DNA of 64,000 nucleotides, taken from NCBI GenBank assembly GCA_016218045.1, contig JACRFB010000056.1, positions 57,718 through 121,717 on the forward strand. The letters are read 5' to 3'. Source of the DNA: Ignavibacteriota bacterium. GTDB lineage: Bacteria; Bacteroidota; Ignavibacteria; SZUA-365. Under the pieces are notes generated by a model that did no database searches, was not told the origin of the DNA, and saw only the letters and a program-made list of their open reading frames with translations. Positions 49,486 to 59,036 of this stretch are shown one piece after another (positions within the stretch are counted from its first letter, which is position 1; every line of letters starts with the position of its first letter). A program made the position numbers and the translations under genes.

Positions 49486-50747
49486 AGCCGCTCGCCCTCG
49501 AATCGTTCACGCTCGCGAACGGCCTGCGCGTTGCGCTGCATCCGCGGCGCGACCTGCCCATCGTGTGCCTGACCATCGCCTACAACGTGGGCTCGAAGGA
49601 CGAGACACCCGGCCGCACGGGATTTGCGCACCTCTTCGAACATCTCATGTTCGACGGCTCGGCGAATGTGCCGCGCGGACAGTTCGACCGGCTCTGCGAA
49701 GCCGCGGGCGGACACAACAACGCCTACACCCACGAGGACAAAACCGTCTACTACATGATGCTTCCCGCGCATCAGGCCGAACTCGGTTTGTGGCTCGAAT
49801 CGGACCGGCTGCTCGCGCTCGGTTTGACCGAGGAGGGCTTCGAGACGCAGCGCAGCGTGGTGATGGAGGAGAAGCTGCAGCGTGTCGACAATCAGCCCTA
49901 CGGCGCATGGGAGACGCGCATGTCGGAACTGTTGTACCCCGGACACCCGTACGGGCATCCCGTCATCGGTTCGATGGAGGATCTCGCGGCGGCGACCATC
50001 GAGGATGTCGCGGACTTCCATCGCGCGTATTACCGGCCCGACAACGCCGCGCTGGTGCTCGCGGGCGACTTCGACACCGATCACATCGCGCGGCAGGTGG
50101 AGCGCTGGTTCGGTCCCATTCCATCCGGCGCGGGGCGCGAGCGCATCCCCCTGAACGGCGGCGCACCCGCGGAACGCGCGCGCGAGACGACTCCCGACGC
50201 CGTGCCCCTGCCCGGCGTCTTTCTCGGCTGGCGCATCCCCCCCGAGCGCGACGACGCCTTCCCCGCGGCCGATCTGGTCTCGGACGTGCTCGGCAGCGGC
50301 GACACGTCGCGCCTGCACAACGTGCTCGTCCACGAGCGGCGCATCGCCGACCAGGCCTCGGCCTTCGTCGACGCGCGCCGCGGCGACAGCATGCTCGTCG
50401 CCTACGCCAGCGCCACGCAGGGGGTCGACGCCCCGACGCTGGAGGACGCCCTGCGCGGCGAAATCGCGCGACTCGCCGACAAGGGAGTAACGGATCTTGA
50501 AATCCGTAAATTGCGCAACCGCGTCGAGGCGCTCACGAGCCAGCAGCTTCAGTCGCTGCATTCCTGCGCCGACCGCATCGCGCATCACGCGCTGTTCGAC
50601 AACGATCCCGCGGCCGTCAACGCGCAGCTTCAACGCTACCTCGACGTGGATGCCGCGAAGATCCGCGAGGCCGCGCGCGCCTTGCACGACGCGGGGCGCG
50701 ACGTCGCGCTCCACTTCATCCCCGACACGCGCGAGGCGGCCGAGTAG
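49482..50747 (+). CDS. M16 zinc peptidase, catalytic subunit 2
   Basis: A 421-residue paralogue of the preceding M16 gene. The GTG start overlaps the previous stop. FAHLFEHLMFDG carries HxxEH at about 52-56, and VVMEEKLQRVDNQPYGAWE carries the further Glu. It is about as long as its neighbour and lacks a signal peptide. The overlap implies translational coupling and equal amounts of the two subunits, which suggests a heteromeric complex. 40 bases separate it from the third M16 gene. Confidence 0.9.
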   Translation: MKPLALESFTLANGLRVALHPRRDLPIVCLTIAYNVGSKDETPGRTGFAHLFEHLMFDGSANVPRGQFDRLCEAAGGHNNAYTHEDKTVYYMMLPAHQAELGLWLESDRLLALGLTEEGFETQRSVVMEEKLQRVDNQPYGAWETRMSELLYPGHPYGHPVIGSMEDLAAATIEDVADFHRAYYRPDNAALVLAGDFDTDHIARQVERWFGPIPSGAGRERIPLNGGAPAERARETTPDAVPLPGVFLGWRIPPERDDAFPAADLVSDVLGSGDTSRLHNVLVHERRIADQASAFVDARRGDSMLVAYASATQGVDAPTLEDALRGEIARLADKGVTDLEIRKLRNRVEALTSQQLQSLHSCADRIAHHALFDNDPAAVNAQLQRYLDVDAAKIREAARALHDAGRDVALHFIPDTREAAE

Positions 50748-50787
50748 CGGCGCCTTTCCGACGACAAAAATCAGCACGGAACACCAT

Positions 50788-52173
50788 ATGGACACGATCG
50801 ACAGGACACGACCGCCGCAGCCCGGCCCCCCGAAGGACGTCGCCTTTCCCGACTACTTTGAAACCGTGCTGCCGAACGGCATGAAGCTCATCGTGTACGA
50901 AAGGCACGAATTTCCCACCGTCACCGTGAGTCTCGTGGCGCGCGGCGGCACCGCCTGCGACGGCGCAACACCCGGACTCGCTTCGATGACCTCGGAACTG
51001 CTCACCAAGGGCGCGGGCGGCCGCGACGCGGTGCGCCTCGCGGAGGACATCGAATCGCTCGGCGGATCACTCGCGGCGGGCGCGGGGTGGGACAGCAGCA
51101 ACGCGGGTGTCACCATTCTCAGCCGCCACTTCGGCGAGGCCATGGACATCCTCGCGGACGTCGTGCGCAGGCCGACCTTCCCCGCGGACGAACTCGACGC
51201 CGCGCGCGAGAAGCGCATCGCCGCCATCATGCAGCGGAAGGCCAATCCGTCGACACTCGCGCTCAACCGTTTCCATCAGGCCGTGTACGGGAAGCACCCC
51301 TATGCCTCGCCGCAGGAAGGCACCGAGGACTCGATCCGCGCCCTCGAAAGCGACGCAATGGCGGCTTTCCATCACACAATCTTCCAGCCCGCGAACACGT
51401 TTCTCATCGCCGTCGGCGACACCGATCCGGCATGGATGACCGACATGTGCACGCGGCTCTACGGCGACTGGTCCAATGATGTGCCCGTGCCGGATGCCGT
51501 CCCCGCTCCCGCGATGAACGAGGGCATCGCCGTCCACGTCGTCGACAGACCCAGCGCGGTGCAGTCGTCCATCGTCGTCGGGCATGTCGGCATCGACCGG
51601 CGCAATCCCGACTACATCCCAGTGACTGTCATGAACACCCTGTTCGGCGGGTATTTCGGCGCGCGCCTCAACATGAACCTGCGCGAACAGAAGGGCTACA
51701 CGTACGGGGCACACTCGCGCTTCGACGGACGCATGGCGGCGGGCCCGTTCTCGGCCGGCGCCGATGTGCGCAACGACGTGACCGACGCGGCCATCGAGGA
51801 AATCCTCAAAGAGATGCAGCGCCTGCGCGACGAGGACGTGTCAACCGAGGAACTCGCGAATGTGCAGCGCTACATCACCGGCAGTTTCCCGCTGCAGATC
51901 GAAACACCCCTGCACGTTGCGCAGCGCATCGTGTCGATCGAGATGTTCCAGCTCGGAAAAACCTACTACAACACGTACAACAGCCGCGTCATGGCCGTCA
52001 CACCCGACGACATCCGCCGCGTCGCGCGCACCTACCTGCATCCGGACAACGCGCGTATCGTTGCCGCCGGACGCGGCTCGCTGCTGCAAAACACCCTGGC
52101 ACGATTCGGGACCGTCGATGTGTTTCACGCCGACGGACACCCGCTTCCGACTCACGACATCAAAGGAGACTAG
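50788..52173 (+). CDS. M16 family subunit without zinc motif
   Basis: A 461-residue M16-fold protein. Where the active subunits have HxxEH, this one reads GLASMTSELLTKG, so zinc cannot be bound in the usual way. It keeps the C-lobe pair Arg/Tyr in NLREQKGYTYGAHS, which in heterodimeric M16B enzymes is contributed by the non-catalytic partner. It therefore likely pairs with one of the two upstream subunits. It starts at the ATG of MDTIDRTRPP. It ends seven bases before the moxR-like gene. Confidence 0.88.
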   Translation: MDTIDRTRPPQPGPPKDVAFPDYFETVLPNGMKLIVYERHEFPTVTVSLVARGGTACDGATPGLASMTSELLTKGAGGRDAVRLAEDIESLGGSLAAGAGWDSSNAGVTILSRHFGEAMDILADVVRRPTFPADELDAAREKRIAAIMQRKANPSTLALNRFHQAVYGKHPYASPQEGTEDSIRALESDAMAAFHHTIFQPANTFLIAVGDTDPAWMTDMCTRLYGDWSNDVPVPDAVPAPAMNEGIAVHVVDRPSAVQSSIVVGHVGIDRRNPDYIPVTVMNTLFGGYFGARLNMNLREQKGYTYGAHSRFDGRMAAGPFSAGADVRNDVTDAAIEEILKEMQRLRDEDVSTEELANVQRYITGSFPLQIETPLHVAQRIVSIEMFQLGKTYYNTYNSRVMAVTPDDIRRVARTYLHPDNARIVAAGRGSLLQNTLARFGTVDVFHADGHPLPTHDIKGD

Positions 52174-52180
52174 GCACGCC

Positions 52181-53179
<999 letters not shown>

Positions 53180-53196
53180 ACGCTGGAAGAGGCGCC

Positions 53197-55287
53197 ATGA
53201 CTGCATCGCGCATTATCCTGAACGCCGCGTGCGCGGCGTTGCTGCTCGCCGCCGGGGCCTCCGCACAGCGCTCCGCGCGGTGGGTGTATTTCACCGACAA
53301 GGGGCCCAGCGCAGCCGTCCGCCTGGCCGCTGCCAATCCGGGCGCGCTGGGACTGTCGCAGGACGCGCTCGAACGCCGCGCGCGCGCGCGAGGTATCGCC
53401 GTGCCGCCGGGATCGGTCCTGACCAAGGCCGCGGCTCCCGCCACCGTAGCCGCGCTGCTCGACATCGAGGACCTGCCCGTTCATGAACCCTATCTGCGCG
53501 CTCTCGAGCGCGCGGGCGCAGCGCTGCGGGTCACCTCGCGCTGGTTCAACGCCGCGAGTGTGTCGTGTACCGAAACGCAGGCCCGCGAGATTGCGCGTCT
53601 GCCCTTTGTGGCGCGCGTCGAAAACGTGCGTCGCTGGAGGCGCGACGCGTCGGAGACGGCGATGACAAAATCGTCCGGGGTCCTGGATTCACCGCTTCCG
53701 CGCAGCTACGGCTTCGATTACGGCAACGCTCTGACACAACTCGAGGTCATCAACGTGCCCGCGGTGCATGACGTGTGGATCGACGGCACGGGCATACTTG
53801 TGGGCATGGTCGACGACGGCTATCGCTGGCGCACACATGTCGCGATGCGCAACACGCGTGTGCTGGGCGAATACGATTTTATCCAGAAGGACACGGTGAC
53901 CGAGAATCAGGACGGCGACACGTGGAGCCAGGACAGCCATGGCACCGTCACCTTCTCGACGCTTGCGGCATTCCTCCCTGGCACGACCATCGGCCCCGCA
54001 TTCAACGCCTCGTTTTATCTTGCGAAGACAGAAATCCACGACATGGAAATTCCCGTCGAAGAGGACAACTGGGTGGCGGGTGTCGAGTGGCTCGAGTCGA
54101 AAGGCGCCGCCGTGGTCAGTTCCTCGCTCGGGTATGCAACTTTTGACGACAGCACCGGATACCATTACGACCAGGGCGACTTCGACGGAAAGACCGCGAC
54201 CACGTCGCGCGCCGCCGCGCGCGCTGCGCGCCTCGGCGTCGTCATCAGCACGGCGATGGGCAACGAGGGAAATTTCACAGGCACCCTCATCGCGCCGTCG
54301 GACGCCGACAGCATTCTCTCGATCGGCGCAATCAACTTCCAGAACGCCGTCGCGAGTTTTAGTTCCAACGGTCCCACAAACGACGGACGCACGAAGCCCG
54401 ACTTTGTTGCACCGGGTGTCGCCGTCTATTGCGCCACCAAGAACGGCGACAGCACCTATACACGCGCCAACGGCACATCGCTCGCGACCCCGCTTGCCTC
54501 GGGAGTTGCGGCGCTTGTGCGCTCCGCGCGCCCCGAACTCACGCCGCTGCAGGTGCGCGAGTCGATGCGCAGCACGGCCGACAATGCCACCGCGCCCGAC
54601 AACTCGCGCGGCTGGGGCCGTCTCGATGCCTGGCGCGCGCTGCTGTATCACGGCATGGTCATCAGCACCAACCCGAAGATTTTCTGGGACGGCGCGCGGC
54701 ACCGCATCGCCGCCTATGTACTCTCCCCGAATCCCGTCGATGTGTCGTCGGTCACGCTCAATTATTCGGTACACGACGGCGCGTCCACCCCGCTTACCAT
54801 GTCGCTGAACACGTCTTACGCCGGACTCGGCAGCGGTTCCGGCCTCTATGTGGCCGACCTTCCCGCGCTGCCGGCGGATCAGATCGTGAAGTTCGACATC
54901 ACGGCCTACGACAGCCGCGAGCGGCGCAGCAGCCCGTACGGTGCTCCGGCCAACCGTCACAGCTTCCGCGTGGGCGAACAGCGTGCCGCGGGTGCGGAGC
55001 ACATCTTTTTGAAATCGTTCACGCTGGATGCCTCGTATCCGAATCCGATCGTGTCGCGCTCCGGCGCGGCGGTGATACGGTTCGGCGTGCCCGCCCCCGG
55101 CGCGTCCGTCACCATCGAGGTGTACGACATGCTTGGACGCCGTCTCGCGACGGTGGCCGACGGATGGCGCGCGCCCGGCATGTACAGCGTTCCGTTTGCA
55201 CCCTCGGCGTTGTCGTCGGGGCTGTATTTCTATTCTCTCCGTTCCGGCGACATGTTCCTGTCGCGGTCGCTCTTGATCACGCGCTGA
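53197..55287 (+). CDS. S8 subtilisin-like peptidase with T9SS sorting domain
   Basis: A 696-residue secreted serine protease. The signal peptide ends GASAQ. The triad is visible: Asp206 (VGMVDDG), His248 (SQDSHGT) and Ser428 (NGTSLATPLASG), with GNEGN as the oxyanion region. A propeptide-like N-terminal segment precedes the catalytic domain. The C-terminal 80 residues (ASYPNPIVSRSG, VYDMLGRRLATV, GLYFYSLRSG) form a T9SS sorting module, so it is probably exported across the outer membrane. It lies between the moxR-like gene and the VWA gene. Confidence 0.92.
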   Translation: MTASRIILNAACAALLLAAGASAQRSARWVYFTDKGPSAAVRLAAANPGALGLSQDALERRARARGIAVPPGSVLTKAAAPATVAALLDIEDLPVHEPYLRALERAGAALRVTSRWFNAASVSCTETQAREIARLPFVARVENVRRWRRDASETAMTKSSGVLDSPLPRSYGFDYGNALTQLEVINVPAVHDVWIDGTGILVGMVDDGYRWRTHVAMRNTRVLGEYDFIQKDTVTENQDGDTWSQDSHGTVTFSTLAAFLPGTTIGPAFNASFYLAKTEIHDMEIPVEEDNWVAGVEWLESKGAAVVSSSLGYATFDDSTGYHYDQGDFDGKTATTSRAAARAARLGVVISTAMGNEGNFTGTLIAPSDADSILSIGAINFQNAVASFSSNGPTNDGRTKPDFVAPGVAVYCATKNGDSTYTRANGTSLATPLASGVAALVRSARPELTPLQVRESMRSTADNATAPDNSRGWGRLDAWRALLYHGMVISTNPKIFWDGARHRIAAYVLSPNPVDVSSVTLNYSVHDGASTPLTMSLNTSYAGLGSGSGLYVADLPALPADQIVKFDITAYDSRERRSSPYGAPANRHSFRVGEQRAAGAEHIFLKSFTLDASYPNPIVSRSGAAVIRFGVPAPGASVTIEVYDMLGRRLATVADGWRAPGMYSVPFAPSALSSGLYFYSLRSGDMFLSRSLLITR

Positions 55288-55308
55288 GGAAGAAGGCAGG
55301 CCGTCCGC

Positions 55309-57477
55309 GTGTACACACTCGCGATGTCGTCTTTCGCGCTGTCCTTCGGGGCAAGTCTAGCGCTGCTTGTCGTCCTGGTGCTGGCGGCAGTTGGCATCAG
55401 CATCTTTGTGTATCGGCACACGGTGCCCGAGATAGATCCGCGCAGGCGTGTGGTGCTTGTGGCCCTGCGCGCAACCGCGCTATCGCTGCTGCTGTTCCTG
55501 ATCTTCGAACCCGTGCTGAACCTCCGCAGCGAGGAGACGGTGGCGCCGCGCATCGCGGTGCTTGTGGACAATTCGCGTTCGCTCACCGTGCGCGACGGCG
55601 AGAGCGAGCGCGCCGCTGTGGTGCGCGCGCTTGTCGCCTCCGACGCAATAGGCGGACTCTCCGGCGTCGGCGATGTCTCGCCTTACCTCTTTGCCGGACG
55701 GCCCTCGCCGCTGCAGGCGCTGCATCCCGATTCGCTCACCTTTGCGGGCGGCGAGACCGACATCGCCCTCGCCCTGCAGCAGGTGCAGCGCGACCTTGTC
55801 GAGAAAAATCTCCGCGCCGTGGTGCTCGTGACCGATGGTGTGGTGACAAACGGGCGCAATCCGCTGCACGCGGCCGAGGCGCTCGGCCTGCCAGTGTACG
55901 TGATCGGCGTGGGCGACTCGACGGAGAAGAAGGATCTGCTTGTTTCGCGGATGCTCGTGAACGCCATCGGATATGTCGAGAGCAGCATACCGGTCGATGT
56001 GTGGCTCCGTAGCGCGGGATACGGCGATGAGACAGTGCGTGTGACACTGTCCGACGGGACCTCGACGGTCGGGGGCAAGGAAGTGCGCCTGGCCGCGGGC
56101 ACAGAGCAGCAGATCCAATTCCAGTATGTGCCGAAATCCGACGGCGTGAAAAAACTGACCGTTGCGGTCACCACTCTTCCCGGCGAGAGCACCACCAAGA
56201 ACAATCGCGCAACATCGTTCATCAAGATTTTAAAGAGCAAGATGAAGATCGTGCTGGTGGCGGGCGCGCCGAGTCCCGACGTGTCTTTCCTCGAGCAGGC
56301 GTTCCGCCGCGATAAAAACGCCGAGGTGGTGTCGTACGTGCAGAAGCAGGGCGCGTCGTGGTACGGAAACGCGCCGACGCAGCAGTCCTTCGCCGATGCC
56401 GACGCAATTGTGCTTGCGGGGTATCCGCTTCCGCAGTCCGGCAACGAGCAACTGCGATTTGTGCGCGAGGCGATCGAGAAACGCGCCGTGCCGCTGCTGC
56501 TCGTCCCGAGCCGCGATCTGGATTTTGCGAAACTCAAGAGTGTGCTCGACGCGTGGCTGCCTTTTGATGTGGTGCAGACGCGAAAAGAGGAGACACAAGT
56601 CTTTTTTGAACTGGCGCGCGATGCGCGTCTCGATCCGGTGGTCTCGTCGGGCATTCCCACCGAGAGCTGGCCGAAACTGCCGCCGCTCTTCCGCACGGAA
56701 TCGAGTCTGAAGGCCCGCCCCGGCGCGCGCACGCTCGCGACCATGCGCATCAACACCGTGGCGTTCAACGAGCCGCTGCTCGTTTCGCGTTCGCTGAACC
56801 GCAGCAAAGTGCTCGCGTTCACCGGCTACGGCTTATGGCGCTGGCAGCTCGCCGACGACGTGCTGGGCGGCGCACTGCCCGAGCTGCTCGTCGCCAACAG
56901 CGTCCGCTGGCTTACGACACGGGACGACAACAAACGTGTGCGCATCCGCCCTGTGAAGGAGTTTTTCGACAGCGGCGACAACATCGCGCTGGCCGCGCAG
57001 GTGTACAACGAAAGCAACGAGCCGGTGGACGACGCCGAAGTGACGGTGACCGTGAGGGGACCCGGCGGCGTGCGCGAGCTTGCGCTCGGACCGCTTGGTT
57101 CAGGCCGCTACAGCGGCGACTTCGACGGCGCGCGGGAAGGGGAGTACAGCTTCACCGGCAGCGCGCGGCGCGAGGGAGCGCAGCTCGGCACCGACGAGGG
57201 ACGTTTCACCGTCGGTGAAACGGCGCTCGAATATCTCGACACGCGGCTCAACAGCACACTGCTCCGCCAAATTGCCTCGCGCAGCAGGGGCCGCTACTTC
57301 TCCGCCGCCGATGCGCGCGCCCTCCCGGCGGCCATCTCCGCCGACCCGGCCTTTGTCCCGCGCCTGCGCGACATTAAATCGGACATACAGCTCTGGAATC
57401 TCGCATGGCTCCTCGCCGCGGCCGTCCTTCTCTTCGCCGCCGAATGGTACCTGCGGAAACAGTCCGGCATGGTCTAG
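55309..57477 (+). CDS. VWA-domain membrane protein
   Basis: A 722-residue protein. Two N-terminal helices (LSFGASLALLVVLVLAA and VVLVALRATALSLLLFLIF) precede a von Willebrand A domain with an intact MIDAS: DNSRS (near 86), GGETD and LVTDG. A CARDB-like beta domain and a glutamine-amidotransferase-like Rossmann region (KIVLVAGAPSPDVSFLEQAFRR) follow. A C-terminal helix (WNLAWLLAAAVLLFAAEW) anchors the end. This plan matches the large BatA-like or DUF4159-associated membrane proteins found with MoxR ATPases. The start codon is uncertain: GTG 55309 or ATG 55324. Two repeat arrays follow directly. Confidence 0.8.
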   Translation: MYTLAMSSFALSFGASLALLVVLVLAAVGISIFVYRHTVPEIDPRRRVVLVALRATALSLLLFLIFEPVLNLRSEETVAPRIAVLVDNSRSLTVRDGESERAAVVRALVASDAIGGLSGVGDVSPYLFAGRPSPLQALHPDSLTFAGGETDIALALQQVQRDLVEKNLRAVVLVTDGVVTNGRNPLHAAEALGLPVYVIGVGDSTEKKDLLVSRMLVNAIGYVESSIPVDVWLRSAGYGDETVRVTLSDGTSTVGGKEVRLAAGTEQQIQFQYVPKSDGVKKLTVAVTTLPGESTTKNNRATSFIKILKSKMKIVLVAGAPSPDVSFLEQAFRRDKNAEVVSYVQKQGASWYGNAPTQQSFADADAIVLAGYPLPQSGNEQLRFVREAIEKRAVPLLLVPSRDLDFAKLKSVLDAWLPFDVVQTRKEETQVFFELARDARLDPVVSSGIPTESWPKLPPLFRTESSLKARPGARTLATMRINTVAFNEPLLVSRSLNRSKVLAFTGYGLWRWQLADDVLGGALPELLVANSVRWLTTRDDNKRVRIRPVKEFFDSGDNIALAAQVYNESNEPVDDAEVTVTVRGPGGVRELALGPLGSGRYSGDFDGAREGEYSFTGSARREGAQLGTDEGRFTVGETALEYLDTRLNSTLLRQIASRSRGRYFSAADARALPAAISADPAFVPRLRDIKSDIQLWNLAWLLAAAVLLFAAEWYLRKQSGMV

Positions 57478-57479
57478 CA

Positions 57480-57574
57480 GGACAGCGGGAGAGCGGGACA
57501 GCGGGAGAGCGGGACAGCGGGAGAGCGGGACAGCGGGAGAGCGGGAGAGCGGGACGCGGGAGAGCGGGACAGCG
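57480..57574. repeat. 8-bp tandem repeat array GGA(C/G)AGCG
   Basis: Twelve nearly perfect 8-bp units, mostly alternating GGACAGCG and GGAGAGCG. One unit has lost a base (GGACGCG), and two GGAGAGCG stand next to each other. The array begins three bases after the stop codon of the VWA gene. It is followed 14 bases later by a second, unrelated array. The low divergence suggests recent expansion, so copy number may vary between strains. Confidence 0.93.
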
Positions 57575-57588
57575 TTCGCGTCGCGACC

Positions 57589-57791
57589 TTTCTACTTTGC
57601 TACCTTGCTACGTGTTCACGTGTAACGTGGAAACGTGTAACGTGGTAACGTGGTAACGTGTAACGTGGAAACGTGTAACGTGGAAACGTGTAACGTGGCA
57701 ACGTGTAACGTGGCAACGTGTAACGTGGAAACGTGTAACGTGGAAACGTGTAACGTGTAACGTGGTAACGTGTAACGTGGAAACGTGTCAC
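57589..57791. repeat. 7/8-bp phased tandem array, GTGTAAC/GTGGNAAC
   Basis: 27 consecutive units of 7 or 8 bases, all ending in AC. It opens TTTCTAC, TTTGCTAC, CTTGCTAC, GTGTTCAC, then mostly alternates GTGTAAC (7) with GTGGAAAC, GTGGTAAC or GTGGCAAC (8). The first units share the CTAC core of the arrays at 21-137 and 58633-58756. It ends eight bases from the stop codon of the enoyl-CoA hydratase-family gene on the other strand. Open frames through it only reflect its periodicity. It lacks the unique spacers of a CRISPR array. Confidence 0.93.
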
Positions 57792-57798
57792 GTCTTCA

Positions 57799-58575
57799 TC
57801 ACCAGTGAATTTTTTGTTTCCCGAGAAACGCGCCGAGGCCGGTGCGGAAGTCGTCGGAGCTGCGGGCGATGGCGTTCCACGCGGCGGCGTGGCGCATGGC
57901 GCCGGCGAGGTCCATGGATGATGTTTCGAGCAGCAGTTGTTTGGTCATGCGCACGGCCTGCGGCGATACCTTCTGCGCGAACTCGAAGGCGAGACGTTCG
58001 ACCGACGAGTTGAGGTCGTCGGGATCGACGACGTAGTTGACGAGTCCGAGCTGTTGCGCCGTGTCGGCATCCACGGCGTTGCCGCGCAGCAGCAACTCGC
58101 GCGCGATCCCCGTTCCGACGCGATCCGTGAGCAGTTTCATGACGATGGCGGGCACAAAGCCGATACGCACCTCGGGGAAGCCGAAGCTCGCGTTCTCCGA
58201 CGCCACGACAATGTCGCAGGCGATGGCGAGTCCGCACCCTCCCGCAAGGGCGGGTCCCTGCACTTTTGCTATCACCGGTTTCGGAAAGGTGCGCAGTGCA
58301 TACATCATCTCCATCAGTTGCAGCGAATCGGCGGCGTTTTCCAGCGTCGAGGCCTCTCCGAGCGCGGTCAGATACGCAAGATCCGCCCCCGCGCAGAACG
58401 CCTCTCCTTCCGACATCAGTACCATGACACGCACCGCGTCGTCACGCGCGCCCTCGTCCAGCGCTGACTGCAGCTCGCGCACCATGTCCGCATCGAGCGC
58501 GTTGCGCTTCTCCGGACGGTTCAACGATATCAAAAGAATCGAATCGATCGACGAGATAACGACACTGTCAGCCAT
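57799..58575 (-). CDS. Enoyl-CoA hydratase/isomerase family (methylglutaconyl-CoA hydratase-like)
   Basis: A 258-residue crotonase-fold enzyme. NRPEKRNALDADMV begins the fold, and FCAGADLAYL forms the oxyanion-hole region. QGPALAGGCGLAIACDIV and FGFPEVRIGFVPAIV form the active site. The first catalytic Glu of true enoyl-CoA hydratases (GGGCELA) is Gly here (GGCGLA), while the second Glu (FPE) is kept. That pattern resembles methylglutaconyl-CoA hydratases of leucine breakdown. The ATG at 58573-58575 has GGAG five bases upstream. The gene is flanked on both sides by tandem arrays. Confidence 0.82.
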   Translation of the reverse strand: MADSVVISSIDSILLISLNRPEKRNALDADMVRELQSALDEGARDDAVRVMVLMSEGEAFCAGADLAYLTALGEASTLENAADSLQLMEMMYALRTFPKPVIAKVQGPALAGGCGLAIACDIVVASENASFGFPEVRIGFVPAIVMKLLTDRVGTGIARELLLRGNAVDADTAQQLGLVNYVVDPDDLNSSVERLAFEFAQKVSPQAVRMTKQLLLETSSMDLAGAMRHAAAWNAIARSSDDFRTGLGAFLGKQKIHW

Positions 58576-58632
58576 GCCAACTCCGCTTTCCATGATTGGA
58601 AGAAACTCGTCCGTAATCTACAAAACCAGCCG

Positions 58633-58756
58633 CTACCCATCTACCCACCTACCATCTACTATCCCAGCCCCGTTTCCTGTCTCCTTCATCCTGTCTCCTC
58701 ACACACTCTCAGTAGACCCCACCACCTCCGCCGCCTACCATCTACCCATCTACCAA
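58633..58756. repeat. Degenerate 7/8-bp array with CTAC core
   Basis: Units of 7 or 8 bases: CTACCCAT, CTACCCAC, CTACCAT, CTACTAT, then more diverged pyrimidine-rich heptamers such as CTGTCTC and CTTCATC, ending CTACCAT, CTACCCAT, CTACCAA. It is the same kind of array as those at 21-137 and 57589-57791 but more decayed. It lies between the divergent enoyl-CoA hydratase-family gene and the ribosomal operon promoter. Confidence 0.75.
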
Positions 58757-58774
58757 CAAGATTCGTACAAAAGA

Positions 58775-58806
58775 TTTGACTCGTATCGAACAAACCGTTA
58801 CATTTG
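58775..58806 (+). promoter_or_regulatory. Textbook Bacteroidota promoter of the ribosomal-protein operon
   Basis: TTTG (58775-58778), 20 bases, then TACATTTG (58799-58806), a perfect TAnnTTTG. Transcription would start near 58812, about 45 bases before the first ATG at 58857. It is the best promoter in the window and anchors the consensus used elsewhere. Confidence 0.85.
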
Positions 58807-58856
58807 TCTCTCTTTGGAAGATTGAAACAAAGAATCGACAGTGATACGAGAAGACC

Positions 58857-59027
58857 ATGGCGAAACAACAGTCATTTGCTGACAAATCGAAATCGAAATC
58901 CAAGAGCGAATTCACCTCGTTCAAATGCATTGTCTCCCAATACGACGCGGAAAGCGGCGGTTGGAAGTTCCGCGAGAAGATGGTGAAGGTCAAGGATCCG
59001 AAAGACATCGAGACCATGAAATTCTAA
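58857..59027 (+). CDS. Small basic protein (DUF4295-like)
   Basis: A 56-residue basic protein, MAKQQSFADKSKSKSKSEF... ending KDIETMKF, first gene of a ribosomal-protein operon. It has a Lys/Ser-rich N-terminus and a strand pattern (SQYDAESGGWKFREKMVKV) like the DUF4295 proteins that Bacteroidota encode beside rpmB and rpmG. The match is by appearance only. It starts 50 bases after the promoter, with ten bases to the bL31 gene. Its position suggests an association with the ribosome. Confidence 0.7.
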   Translation: MAKQQSFADKSKSKSKSEFTSFKCIVSQYDAESGGWKFREKMVKVKDPKDIETMKF

Positions 59028-59036
59028 GGCCGACCC

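Noticed and set aside
57589..57791. CRISPR array
   Set aside because: Units are 7-8 bases with no unique spacers between them, and no cas genes are present.
57600..57791. Minus-strand open frame with a repetitive VTRYTFPR-like protein
   Set aside because: The frame follows from the 15-bp double-unit period of the array, a multiple of three; no start signal or protein character.
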